Shown here one piece after another: positions 1 through 5,409 of a stretch of 5,756 nucleotides of DNA. Source of the DNA: an uncultured Eubacteriales bacterium. Lineage in GTDB: Bacteria; Bacillota; Clostridia; Oscillospirales; Acutalibacteraceae. The stretch covers positions 1 to 5,756 of the forward strand of contig CAKUBN010000086.1 of NCBI GenBank assembly GCA_934643185.1. Reading direction: 5' to 3'. The position numbers and the translations under genes are program-made. The notes under the pieces were generated by a model, which saw only the letters and a list, made by a program, of their open reading frames with translations, was not told the origin of the DNA and did no database searches. How positions within the stretch are numbered: the stretch's first letter is position 1; every line of letters begins with the position of its first letter.

Positions 1-39
1 CGCTTTCAGTTTTTTGCCGTCTCTCTCGAGCGCTTGACT

Positions 40-68
40 ATAATACCACGTACAACCCCTTTTGTCAA
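40..68 (-). promoter_or_regulatory. Strong sigma-A type promoter reading out of the left edge
   Basis: On the minus strand there is a perfect -35 box TTGACA (63-68), a 17-nt spacer and a -10 box TATTAT (40-45). Upstream on that strand (69-112) lie phased A/T tracts resembling an UP element. Transcription would start near position 33 and leave the window to the left. This architecture is typical of rRNA or tRNA operon promoters in Clostridia. The served gene is outside the window, so that identity is inference. Confidence 0.75.
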
Positions 69-303
69 CACTTTTTTGAAAGTTTTTTTAAGTTTTTTTC
101 GAAAAACTACATCTATATGTTGTTTCTTATTGAAAACACAATATATAGCGTATCTCTCGAAGGGCATTTTTGCATTTGCATGGTCATATACATGGCTTAC
201 GCAAACTATTTTACGAAATTTTTTGAAAAAATCAAGAAAAAGTTTTTGAAAAGGTGGTTTTAAAGTTGCAAAAGCCTCTCTTCATACCCTCTTATCTGAA
301 GCA

Positions 304-318
304 CATCTTCTTATATAT
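304..318 (+). repeat. Partial copy of the TTCTTATATAT repeat
   Basis: The 15 bases CATCTTCTTATATAT are identical to 772-786. The palindromic half present in the two longer copies (447-464 and 776-793) is broken after TATAT. This looks like a third, partial member of the same local repeat. Confidence 0.55.
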
Positions 319-446
319 CTGGCGCACAGGTGTCGTTTTACTCGTAAATCTCCTCATGCTCCTCCTGATTTTGTCCGAAAAAAGTTTTTGAATCTCTTAA
401 AATCGGCGTGAAGTTATTGTGAAGCTTTACAATGCGCATGGCCCTG

Positions 447-464
447 TTCTTATATATAAGTATA
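447..464 (+). repeat. 18-bp direct repeat, copy A, with perfect palindrome
   Basis: TTCTTATATATAAGTATA is repeated exactly at 776-793. Its core CTTATATATAAG (449-460) is a perfect 12-bp palindrome. The two copies flank a 311-bp block that contains the six-hairpin array and the terminator of the leftward operon. Confidence 0.7.
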
Positions 465-508
465 TAGAGGCGTCTTTTAGTTTTGAGATTCTGCTTTTTT
501 TCTTTTCT

Positions 509-678
509 AAAAGGCTTTGCCTTTTTGGGAGACCCCCTAATTTGGTCTCCCACGGACGGAACGTCCACTGGAAGTTCCGTCCTCCCGTCCTGATTTTTGG
601 TTAGGCAAAAGGGTTTCGAGCTCTGCGGAGCTCGACCAAGGGCGCTGCCCTTGGATTCCGCCGCCTTTGAAAAGGCGG
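509..678. repeat. Array of six consecutive perfect stem-loops
   Basis: Six inverted repeats follow one another with few bases between them. They are AAAAGGC/GCCTTTT (509-515/519-525), GGGAGACC/GGTCTCCC (527-534/544-551), GGACGGAAC/GTTCCGTCC (554-562/574-582), TCGAGCTC/GAGCTCGA (616-623/628-635), CCAAGGGC/GCCCTTGG (636-643/647-654) and CCGCCTTT/AAAGGCGG (661-668/671-678). Every stem is 7-9 bp without mismatch, while the stem sequences differ. The block is far richer in GC than its surroundings. It resembles the intergenic multi-hairpin repeats I recall from gut Ruminococcaceae genomes, but I cannot name a described family. It could be a MITE-like repeat or a structured RNA. It is not CRISPR, because there is no constant repeat. 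Confidence 0.8.
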
Positions 679-736
679 GCGAAACTTTATTTGTCCGCTT
701 TCACGTTTTCTCGCTCTTCTCTTTTCTATTATATAG

Positions 737-771
737 AGAAAAAACGCGCCGTGGTCACTCCACAGCGCGTT
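737..771 (-). terminator. Rho-independent terminator of the LUD-MATE operon
   Basis: The minus-strand hairpin has arms AACGCGC (771-765) and GCGCGTT (749-743). A C/A mismatch and an inner 4-bp GTGG/CCAC stem close a 5-nt loop. The minus strand continues into a run of six T (744-739), then CTC. It lies 26 bases past the MATE stop codon. Confidence 0.9.
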
Positions 772-775
772 CATC

Positions 776-793
776 TTCTTATATATAAGTATA
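776..793 (+). repeat. 18-bp direct repeat, copy B, with perfect palindrome
   Basis: This is an exact copy of 447-464, lying between the MATE stop codon and its terminator hairpin. Its core palindrome is at 778-789. It could mark a duplicated spacer, a target-site duplication or a protein-binding site. The sequence alone does not decide between these. Confidence 0.7.
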
Positions 794-796
794 GCC

Positions 797-2221
797 TTAC
801 GCTTCCGCAGCCGCCTCGGCCTGCTCCGCTTTCGCCTTCTGCATCAGCTTATGGTGCACGATAAGGTAGCACACAAAATGCGCGGCCGCCGTCACGGTCC
901 ACGTCACCGGGTACGAGAGGAACAGCGTAAACAGCGTGCGGTTCATCTGGAACACGGTGAGGATCCACACCACACGCAGCGCACACGCGCCTGTAAGCGA
1001 CACGATCATCGGCATGATAGAATACCCCATGCCGCGCAGAACGCCCACGTGCGTGTCCATAATGCCGCAAAGGAAGTACGGCACGCACACGATGAGCATA
1101 CGTTCAAGGCCGTACTGAATGACCTCCGGGTCAGACGTATAGATAGAAAGCAGGGGCGTGCCCAGCAGATATGCGCCGCAGCCGAGCACAATGCCCGTTA
1201 CGGTCACGCACAAAATGCAGATGCGCAGAATTTTCGCCACGCGGTCATATTTCTTCGCGCCCATATTCTGCCCGGTAAAGGACAGCGCCGTCTGGTAAAA
1301 CGCGTTCATGGCAACGTACACAAAGCCCTCAATGTTGGCCGCAGCCGTGCTGCCCGCCATAACGGTGGAGCCGAACGAGTTGATAGAGGACTGAATGAGC
1401 ACGTTCGAAATGGAGAACACCGCGCCCTGCATGCCCGCCGGCAGGCCGACACGCATCATGCCGAATAACTTATCTTTATAGATATGCAGCTTATGCAGCT
1501 CTAAACGGTAAGAAGCGTTCGTTTTCATCAGGCAGATGGTCACAAGTCCCGCAGAAATCACCTGCGAAATGACCGTCGCAATGGCAACACCCGCCACGCC
1601 GAGACGGAACACAATGACGAGGAACAGATTCAAAATGACGTTTACAACGCCCGCAATGGTGAGGAAGTACAGCGGGCGCTTTGTGTCGCCCACAGAGCGC
1701 AGGATCGCCGCGCCGAAGTTATACAGCATCATGGCCGGCATGCCCACAAAGTATATGCGCATGTAAAGCGCCGCCTGGCCCAAAACGTCCTCCGGCGTGC
1801 CCATCAGCGTCAGCAGCGGCTCCGCAAACGCAAGGCCCACCGCGATCAGTATAACGCCGCTCACAAGGCTTGTCAGCACAGAGGTATGTACGGTCTCGCT
1901 CAGCTGCTTCGCGTCCTGTGCGCCGTAATAGCGCGCCACAAGCACGTTTGTGCCGATGGAAAGCCCGATGAACACATTGATGAGCAAATTGATGAGCGCG
2001 CCGGTAGAGCCCACCGCCGCCAAGGCCGTGTGACCAGTAAAGCGGCCGACAACGACAATATCCGCCGCATTGAAGAACAGCTGCAAAACACCGGAAAGCA
2101 TCAGCGGTACCGCAAAGCGCAGAATTTTGCCCAGCAGCGGGCCGTTGCACATATCGATCTCGTAAGACCGCTTTACTTTCGCCTGCCGTTTTGCCATAAA
2201 GGCCTGTATCTTTTCTTTCAT
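797..2221 (-). CDS. MATE-family multidrug/cation efflux transporter
   Basis: The product is a 474-residue integral membrane protein. MATE transporters export cationic drugs and metabolites in exchange for Na+ or H+. The length and about twelve hydrophobic segments fit the family, with two MatE domains at about residues 34-195 and 258-415. The N-lobe begins with a Pro-Leu-Met-Leu segment followed by the family's NAADIVVVGRFTG motif (51-63). The C-lobe repeats the pattern around PAGMQGAVFSISN (261-273). The overall type resembles the clostridial YoeA-like branch. The chosen start is ATG at 2221, which overlaps the upstream TGA stop as TGATG and sits 9 nt after AGGAGGT (2237-2231). An in-frame TTG at 2224 is possible but less likely. 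The C-terminus is Ala/Glu-rich. The substrate cannot be told from sequence. The gene is last in its operon and a terminator follows. Confidence 0.95.
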   Translation of the reverse strand: MKEKIQAFMAKRQAKVKRSYEIDMCNGPLLGKILRFAVPLMLSGVLQLFFNAADIVVVGRFTGHTALAAVGSTGALINLLINVFIGLSIGTNVLVARYYGAQDAKQLSETVHTSVLTSLVSGVILIAVGLAFAEPLLTLMGTPEDVLGQAALYMRIYFVGMPAMMLYNFGAAILRSVGDTKRPLYFLTIAGVVNVILNLFLVIVFRLGVAGVAIATVISQVISAGLVTICLMKTNASYRLELHKLHIYKDKLFGMMRVGLPAGMQGAVFSISNVLIQSSINSFGSTVMAGSTAAANIEGFVYVAMNAFYQTALSFTGQNMGAKKYDRVAKILRICILCVTVTGIVLGCGAYLLGTPLLSIYTSDPEVIQYGLERMLIVCVPYFLCGIMDTHVGVLRGMGYSIMPMIVSLTGACALRVVWILTVFQMNRTLFTLFLSYPVTWTVTAAAHFVCYLIVHHKLMQKAKAEQAEAAAEA

Positions 2222-2892
2222 CAATAACCGACCTCCTCACCGATCAAAATCACATGGATCCTGCCCTTCACGCGCTGGCGCGCCAAAACCGTGTACATCG
2301 CGCAGATGCGGTTTTCCGAGCGGCAGCCTGCGCACAGCTCGCCGTCCGTGCCGGGACATGCCCCGTGCGTACATGGCGTGTCTAAGCCCAATCTCAAGGC
2401 GTTTGCGGGCGTTGCACAGCTTTTCACGCGCTTTGCGGCGTCGTCTATATCGCGCACGATCTTGTTGTACCCCGCAAAGACCAACACCTTTTTCGGGCCG
2501 AACAGCATGGCCGCCACGCGGTTGCCGTTGCCGTCTACATTATAGAGCTCTCCGTGCTCTGTAACGGCGTTTGTGCCCGTCAAAAACGCGTCGGCGGAAA
2601 ATACCTCGCGGTACAGCTTCTCGCGCTCTTCGGGCGTTTTTGCGGCCGTTCTGTCGAGGAATTCATAATCCCCGCAGCCCATTAACGCTTTAACGCCGGT
2701 CTCATCCAGCGTCACGCTGCCGCCGCAGGAGATGACGTCGCCCGGCTGCAGCAGCTCTTTTGTGATCTTCACCGCATCCGCACAGGTGGGCGCATAGTAC
2801 GCCTGCATATTGTTTTTCTCCAGGGCGTCCATTACGCGCCGTATGCGCAGCTCTGCGGCGCTTTTGCGGTGCATGGTGTCTTGTGTGTTCAT
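2221..2892 (-). CDS. LUD-domain (lactate utilization/LutC-like) protein
   Basis: The 223-residue soluble protein belongs to the LUD (DUF162) family. Relatives such as LutC take part in lactate oxidation. The role of the stand-alone clostridial type seen here is not established, so the lactate name is by family only. Recognisable features are GDVISCGGSVTLDETGV (51-67), a central block with TNAVTEHGELYNVDGNGNR (107-125), a GYNKIV segment (141-146), and the conserved end GRIHVILIGEEVGY. Near the C-terminus lies a cysteine cluster (C174, C179, C187, C190, C197) that could bind metal or an Fe-S cluster. ATG at 2892 is chosen because GGGGAG lies 9 nt upstream. A TTG at 2940 would add 16 residues without a ribosome binding site. 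The stop overlaps the MATE start, implying translational coupling. No good promoter is visible just upstream, so read-through from the lipoprotein gene is possible. Confidence 0.93.
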   Translation of the reverse strand: MNTQDTMHRKSAAELRIRRVMDALEKNNMQAYYAPTCADAVKITKELLQPGDVISCGGSVTLDETGVKALMGCGDYEFLDRTAAKTPEEREKLYREVFSADAFLTGTNAVTEHGELYNVDGNGNRVAAMLFGPKKVLVFAGYNKIVRDIDDAAKRVKSCATPANALRLGLDTPCTHGACPGTDGELCAGCRSENRICAMYTVLARQRVKGRIHVILIGEEVGY

Positions 2893-2972
2893 GGTGTACA
2901 ACTCCCCTCTCGGCGCGTTTTGGGCGCAAATAAGCCCCAACGCTGCCGGTTTTTAAAATAAGAAAGCACTAA

Positions 2973-3000
2973 GGACGGAAAAGCACATGCCTTTCCGTCC
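2973..3000 (-). terminator. GC-rich hairpin between lipoprotein gene and LUD gene
   Basis: Arms GGACGGAAA (2973-2981) and TTTCCGTCC (2992-3000) form a 9-bp stem, with inner GC/GC pairs and a mismatch. It begins 12 bases after the lipoprotein stop on the minus strand. The following minus-strand sequence is T-rich but interrupted (TTAGTGCTTTCTTATTTT), so it may be a weak terminator, an attenuator or an RNA-stability element. Because the LUD gene lacks an obvious promoter, incomplete termination here would let it be co-transcribed. Confidence 0.5.
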
Positions 3001-3011
3001 CTAAAAAATTT

Positions 3012-3566
3012 TTATTTTGCCTTTGCGTCCGCAAACGTATTGAAGCACTCCAAAACGTGCTCCTTGTGTGTTTTATTCGCGTCTTCCTTCTCCGCCTTGG
3101 AGTCGGTATAGATCAGCAAAAAGCGCCCGTCGCCGGAAAGATAGCCCGGCACGGTGTTATCCAGTACCTTAAAGGTACCGTCTGCGCGCACAGCATCCTG
3201 CAAAGCCTGTGCCGTTTCGGAAAGCTCCTCCGGGAACTCATAAACCTCCAGCTGCACAGCCGAGTCCGCATAGCGGTATACATATTTATAGCCGTTGTCG
3301 GCGCCGATGACGTCATAAGACATCTGCACCTTTTCGCCCGCTGCCACCTTGCAGTCCTCGAGGTACTTGCAAAGGCCCTGAATGTCGTCGTCATAGTCCG
3401 CAGGGTCCTTGTCGGTGCTTTCCGCCGTTTCGCCCTCGCTCGCCGTGGAGGAAGTCTCCAGCGTTGCGACCGCCGTGCTCGACGAGCTCTTGTTTGCACA
3501 GGCCGTCACAGATACGCACAGCAGGGCAGCCAGCAGAACAGCCAGCAGCTTTTTTATATTTTTCAT
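3012..3566 (-). CDS. Lipoprotein of unknown function
   Basis: The 184-residue predicted lipoprotein has a short basic start (MKNIKK), a hydrophobic stretch to about residue 22, and the lipobox V-T-A-C with the lipidated Cys at 23. A low-complexity Ser/Thr/Glu linker follows (about 25-52), then a globular domain of about 130 residues rich in Tyr and acidic residues, including YKYVYRYADSAVQLEVYEF. I do not recognise the domain. It should sit on the outer face of the membrane, held off by the linker. The start is ATG at 3566, with GAGAGGA (3585-3579) 12 nt upstream. A TTG four codons earlier is too close to that site. A good promoter lies at 3630-3658, giving the gene its own transcript. The LUD-MATE pair lies downstream on the same strand, beyond a weak hairpin. 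Confidence 0.85.
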   Translation of the reverse strand: MKNIKKLLAVLLAALLCVSVTACANKSSSSTAVATLETSSTASEGETAESTDKDPADYDDDIQGLCKYLEDCKVAAGEKVQMSYDVIGADNGYKYVYRYADSAVQLEVYEFPEELSETAQALQDAVRADGTFKVLDNTVPGYLSGDGRFLLIYTDSKAEKEDANKTHKEHVLECFNTFADAKAK

Positions 3567-3629
3567 GATTTGAACCAATCCTCTCTTTTTCCTCGTTCTT
3601 CTTAGTTATAGAACGGGTCATACAGCTTG

Positions 3630-3658
3630 ATTTTACCATACCCCGCCGCAGATAGCAA
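3630..3658 (-). promoter_or_regulatory. Promoter of the leftward lipoprotein gene
   Basis: On the minus strand the -35 box is TTGCTA (3658-3653), the spacer is 17 nt and the -10 box is TAAAAT (3635-3630). A TGG extension precedes the -10 box (extended -10). Transcription would start near 3623, leaving a leader of about 55 nt before the ATG at 3566. Confidence 0.65.
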
Positions 3659-3729
3659 CACCCATTTGAAATAAAAAGCATTCCGCCCCCGCAGCACAGC
3701 GTTTTAAACCCGATTTAAAGAAAAATGAA

Positions 3730-3751
3730 TAAATTCTAACTAAATTCTAAT
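3730..3751 (+). promoter_or_regulatory. 11-bp tandem direct repeat abutting the -35 box (candidate operator)
   Basis: TAAATTCTAAC (3730-3740) is followed directly by TAAATTCTAAT (3741-3751), matching at 10 of 11 positions. The last base is the first T of the -35 box. An 11-bp period beside the -35 box is the usual layout of sites for OmpR/PhoB-type response regulators. The regulator itself is not in the window. GAATAAATTC (3727-3736) is also a small inverted repeat overlapping the first unit. Confidence 0.5.
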
Positions 3752-3779
3752 TGACGTTCACATTGTGCCATGCTATAAT
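3751..3779 (+). promoter_or_regulatory. Extended -10 promoter of the surface-protein gene
   Basis: TTGACG (3751-3756), a 17-nt spacer and a perfect TATAAT (3774-3779) preceded by TGC. The start is expected near 3786, giving a leader of about 36 nt with GGGGAGG before the ATG at 3822. Confidence 0.85.
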
Positions 3780-3821
3780 GAGCACAACAGGCAACCGTCA
3801 GAAATATGGGGAGGTAACGCC

Positions 3822-4658
3822 ATGAAAAACAAGGGTATAAAAATCGGAGTCGTGTTCATCCTGCTGTTCGCTCTGCTTCTGACTGCAGGCTGTCAACGGG
3901 ACGATGTAGTGATCGTAGGTGCAGCATCGGGACAGCCGGGTCCTACAAGCGGGCAGCTGCGCATTTCATTCTCGCCAGTGGGGTCTTCGGGACGCCTCAA
4001 ACTATCTCCAAACATAACCATTAACGATCTTTCGTTGTCAGCAGATACGTCCTTCACTGTTACAAATGCGAATGGCGACGAGACTATACTGACTGACGTA
4101 ACGATTGACACGGATCCGACGTTCACACATCCAGAATCTGACACAGACGATGCACAGGTAAGCCTTTTGATTTCTTACGCGTTAGAGTCGGGAAACTATG
4201 AGGTAACAAACGTGACGGGCACCATAAATTACCTTTCGCTTGACAACGAAGGCAATGACAAAGTAGCCAGTAGTGCCTTATTTTTGGCAGATGAGGAAAA
4301 TGAAGATGGCATAAAGAACACCTTCACCATTGCCGCGCCTGAACTGACCCCGACCCCAGAGCCGACTGCAACGCCCACCGTGGAACCGACAGCCACGCCG
4401 ACCCCGGAGCCCACAGCCACGCCAACGGCTGAGCCTACGGCAACCCCAACGGCAGAACCGACCGCGGAGCCAACGGTTTCTCCGACAGCAACACCTACGG
4501 CGGCCCCCACAGCCATGCCGACGGCTGCGCCTACCGCAACCCCAACCCCGACGAACCACCCCAAAACGGGCGATGATTTTGCCCCTGTGCTTTGGCTGAC
4601 GCTCTGCGCAGGCAGCCTCGCAGTGCTTGCATGGCTCCTTAAAAAGCGACATATTTGA
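3822..4658 (+). CDS. Surface lipoprotein with PTA stalk and sortase-like C-terminus
   Basis: The 278-residue protein starts at ATG 3822, 7 nt after GGGGAGG (3808-3814). An upstream frame start at 3765 is rejected because it lies inside the promoter. The N-terminus is a lipoprotein signal with lipobox L-T-A-G-C (Cys24). Residues about 38-170 form a beta-rich, Thr/Asp/Asn-rich domain that I do not recognise. Residues 176-244 are a Pro/Thr stalk, of which 180-243 are sixteen four-residue units of x-Pro-Thr-x, mostly x-P-T-A. The C-terminus has HPKTGDD (246-252), a hydrophobic segment (about 254-273) and the basic tail KKRHI, as in cell-wall sorting signals, but with His in place of the Leu of LPxTG. 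Two anchoring signals on one protein are unusual. The domain codons are less GC-rich than neighbouring genes, possibly reflecting transfer. Its ligand or role is unknown. Confidence 0.87.
   Translation: MKNKGIKIGVVFILLFALLLTAGCQRDDVVIVGAASGQPGPTSGQLRISFSPVGSSGRLKLSPNITINDLSLSADTSFTVTNANGDETILTDVTIDTDPTFTHPESDTDDAQVSLLISYALESGNYEVTNVTGTINYLSLDNEGNDKVASSALFLADEENEDGIKNTFTIAAPELTPTPEPTATPTVEPTATPTPEPTATPTAEPTATPTAEPTAEPTVSPTATPTAAPTAMPTAAPTATPTPTNHPKTGDDFAPVLWLTLCAGSLAVLAWLLKKRHI
4359..4550 (+). repeat. Sixteen 12-nt units encoding x-Pro-Thr-Ala
   Basis: The sequence has a 12-nt period in frame with the surface-protein gene. The units begin Glu, Thr, Ser, Ala or Met, and nearly all continue Pro-Thr-Ala (a few end in Val or Pro). 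Codons vary between units (CCG, CCA, CCC, CCT; ACA, ACG, ACC), so the copies have been kept at the protein level and not recently duplicated as DNA. Such Pro/Thr stalks span the cell wall and are often glycosylated. Confidence 0.9.
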
Positions 4659-4677
4659 TGCTTCAGGCATAAAACTT

Positions 4678-4702
4678 AAGGCGGGATGCTTCCCGCCTTT
4701 TT
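4678..4702 (+). terminator. Terminator of the surface-protein gene
   Basis: A perfect 9-bp stem AAGGCGGGA (4678-4686) / TCCCGCCTT (4691-4699) closes the 4-nt loop TGCT and is followed by T bases. It lies 20 nt after the stop codon. Confidence 0.88.
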
Positions 4703-4741
4703 CCGTTTCCCGCCCAATTTAAAATTCGCCGCGTTTGCCGC

Positions 4742-4770
4742 TTGATTTTTATAACCCCGTGTGCTATATT
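4742..4770 (+). promoter_or_regulatory. Extended -10 promoter of the DUF4854-like lipoprotein gene
   Basis: TTGATT (4742-4747), a 17-nt spacer and TATATT (4765-4770) preceded by TGC. The start is expected near 4777, giving a leader of about 64 nt. That leader contains a small inverted repeat TTCTCT/AGAGAA (4802-4807/4818-4823) just upstream of the ribosome binding site. Confidence 0.7.
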
Positions 4771-4840
4771 GATTGCACGGCGGCAACAAAATCCGCCAAA
4801 ATTCTCTCTATTTTTATAGAGAACAAAGGGGTAAAACAAA

Positions 4841-5389
4841 ATGAAACTCAAAAAGCTCTGCGCCTTAGCGCTCGCCGGTCTGCTCACGCTTTCCGCACTC
4901 GCAGGCTGCACCTCTGCCAAAACCGTTGTAGGCGGCGACACAAGCAGTGAAAGCAGCACGTCCGTCGCTTCCGAAGAAAGCACTGCATCCTCTGAAGAAA
5001 GCACCACCTCCTCCGAGGACAGCGCTGCTTCCTCCACCGGCGACGCCATGTTTGCAACGCTCGCCGATTATCTCGCCGACCCAACCGTAAAAGCCTCCAT
5101 CGATGCCGAGATCGAAAACCAGACCGACGACACCATGACCATTCGTGTCTATGCAGACGGCAACGCGCTCGTTTACGAATACCAGTTCACGGATGAATAC
5201 GACCTTTCCGACGAGGCCACAAAGCAGTCTGTGCAGGACGCTTTGAAAGAGGGCTGCGAAAGCGAAGCCGAAACCTTTGAGAACATCGCTTCCACGCTCG
5301 AAAGCGAAGTCGGCCTCTCCGGCGTGCACGTCCGCCTCGTCTACTTAAACGGCGACGGCAGCGAGATCTATACGCACGACTTTGAGTAA
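4841..5389 (+). CDS. Lipoprotein with probable DUF4854 domain
   Basis: The 182-residue protein begins with basic residues, a hydrophobic stretch and the lipobox A-L-A-G-C, with the lipidated Cys at 23. Residues about 24-67 are a Ser/Glu/Thr-rich linker with repeated SSEES-like units. Residues about 69-182 form a compact acidic domain with FATLADYLADPTVKASI (71-87), then alternating beta strands such as MTIRVYADGNALVYEYQF (98-115). This pattern resembles DUF4854 lipoproteins of Clostridia. I assign it from memory of the family and have not searched. Function is unknown. The start is ATG 4841 with AAAGGGG (4825-4831) 9 nt before it. It has its own promoter and terminator, so it is a single-gene unit. 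It shares its signal-linker-domain layout with the leftward lipoprotein at 3012-3566, though I see no clear sequence similarity in the domains. Confidence 0.88.
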   Translation: MKLKKLCALALAGLLTLSALAGCTSAKTVVGGDTSSESSTSVASEESTASSEESTTSSEDSAASSTGDAMFATLADYLADPTVKASIDAEIENQTDDTMTIRVYADGNALVYEYQFTDEYDLSDEATKQSVQDALKEGCESEAETFENIASTLESEVGLSGVHVRLVYLNGDGSEIYTHDFE

Positions 5390-5409
5390 TTTATAAAGCA
5401 AAACACCAA

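Larger units (their letters stand above)
1..742. other. Long AT-rich intergenic region without a convincing gene
   Basis: This stretch of about 740 bases has low GC at its left and a GC-rich block of hairpins at 509-678. It contains the leftward promoter at 40-68 and a weaker leftward promoter-like pair (AATCAA at 230-235 and ATTTTA at 208-213 on the plus strand, reading as TTGATT, 16 nt, TAAAAT). It also contains copies of an AT-rich palindromic repeat near 304 and 447. A small inverted repeat with a TTCG loop sits at 91-108 (AGTTTTT/AAAAACT). The open frames here are short, lack well-spaced ribosome binding sites, and run across hairpins. The composition fits a promoter-proximal spacer of a stable-RNA operon next to a decayed or repeat-rich spacer. 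Confidence 0.6.

Noticed and set aside
34..249. 71-codon plus-strand frame at the left end
   Set aside because: It overlaps the leftward promoter and its UP-like tracts, and encodes mostly Phe/Lys from A/T runs.
338..568. 76-codon minus-strand frame
   Set aside because: Its first half runs through the stem-loop array and is low-complexity Lys/Arg; no ribosome binding site. Only the last 33 codons are discussed as a weak possibility.
509..678. CRISPR array
   Set aside because: The hairpins differ in sequence from each other; there is no constant repeat with unique spacers and no cas gene nearby.
728..733. TATAAT on the minus strand past the operon terminator
   Set aside because: There is no -35 box at a suitable distance and it sits in the T-rich tail of the terminator.
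851..1468. 205-codon plus-strand frame inside the MATE gene
   Set aside because: His/Arg-rich composition with no family resemblance or ribosome binding site; it is an antisense shadow of a clear MATE gene.
2222..2224. TTG start for the MATE gene one codon upstream
   Set aside because: The adjacent ATG at 2221 has normal spacing from AGGAGGT and gives the common TGATG coupling; TTG would add a single residue only.
2893..2940. Longer LUD protein starting at TTG 2940
   Set aside because: The extra 16 residues have no ribosome binding site and do not look like the family; ATG 2892 has GGGGAG at 9 nt.
3765..3821. Upstream ATG of the surface-protein frame
   Set aside because: It lies within the promoter between -35 and -10, so it would not be in the mRNA; the lipoprotein signal begins at 3822.
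4229..4564. Val/Gly-rich minus-strand frame with periodic repeats
   Set aside because: The periodicity is the reverse complement of the Pro-Thr-Ala stalk codons and has no start signal.
4802..4823. Riboswitch or attenuator in the leader of the DUF4854-like gene
   Set aside because: Only a 6-bp AT-rich inverted repeat is present; too short and weak for a known riboswitch, and there is no competing terminator.
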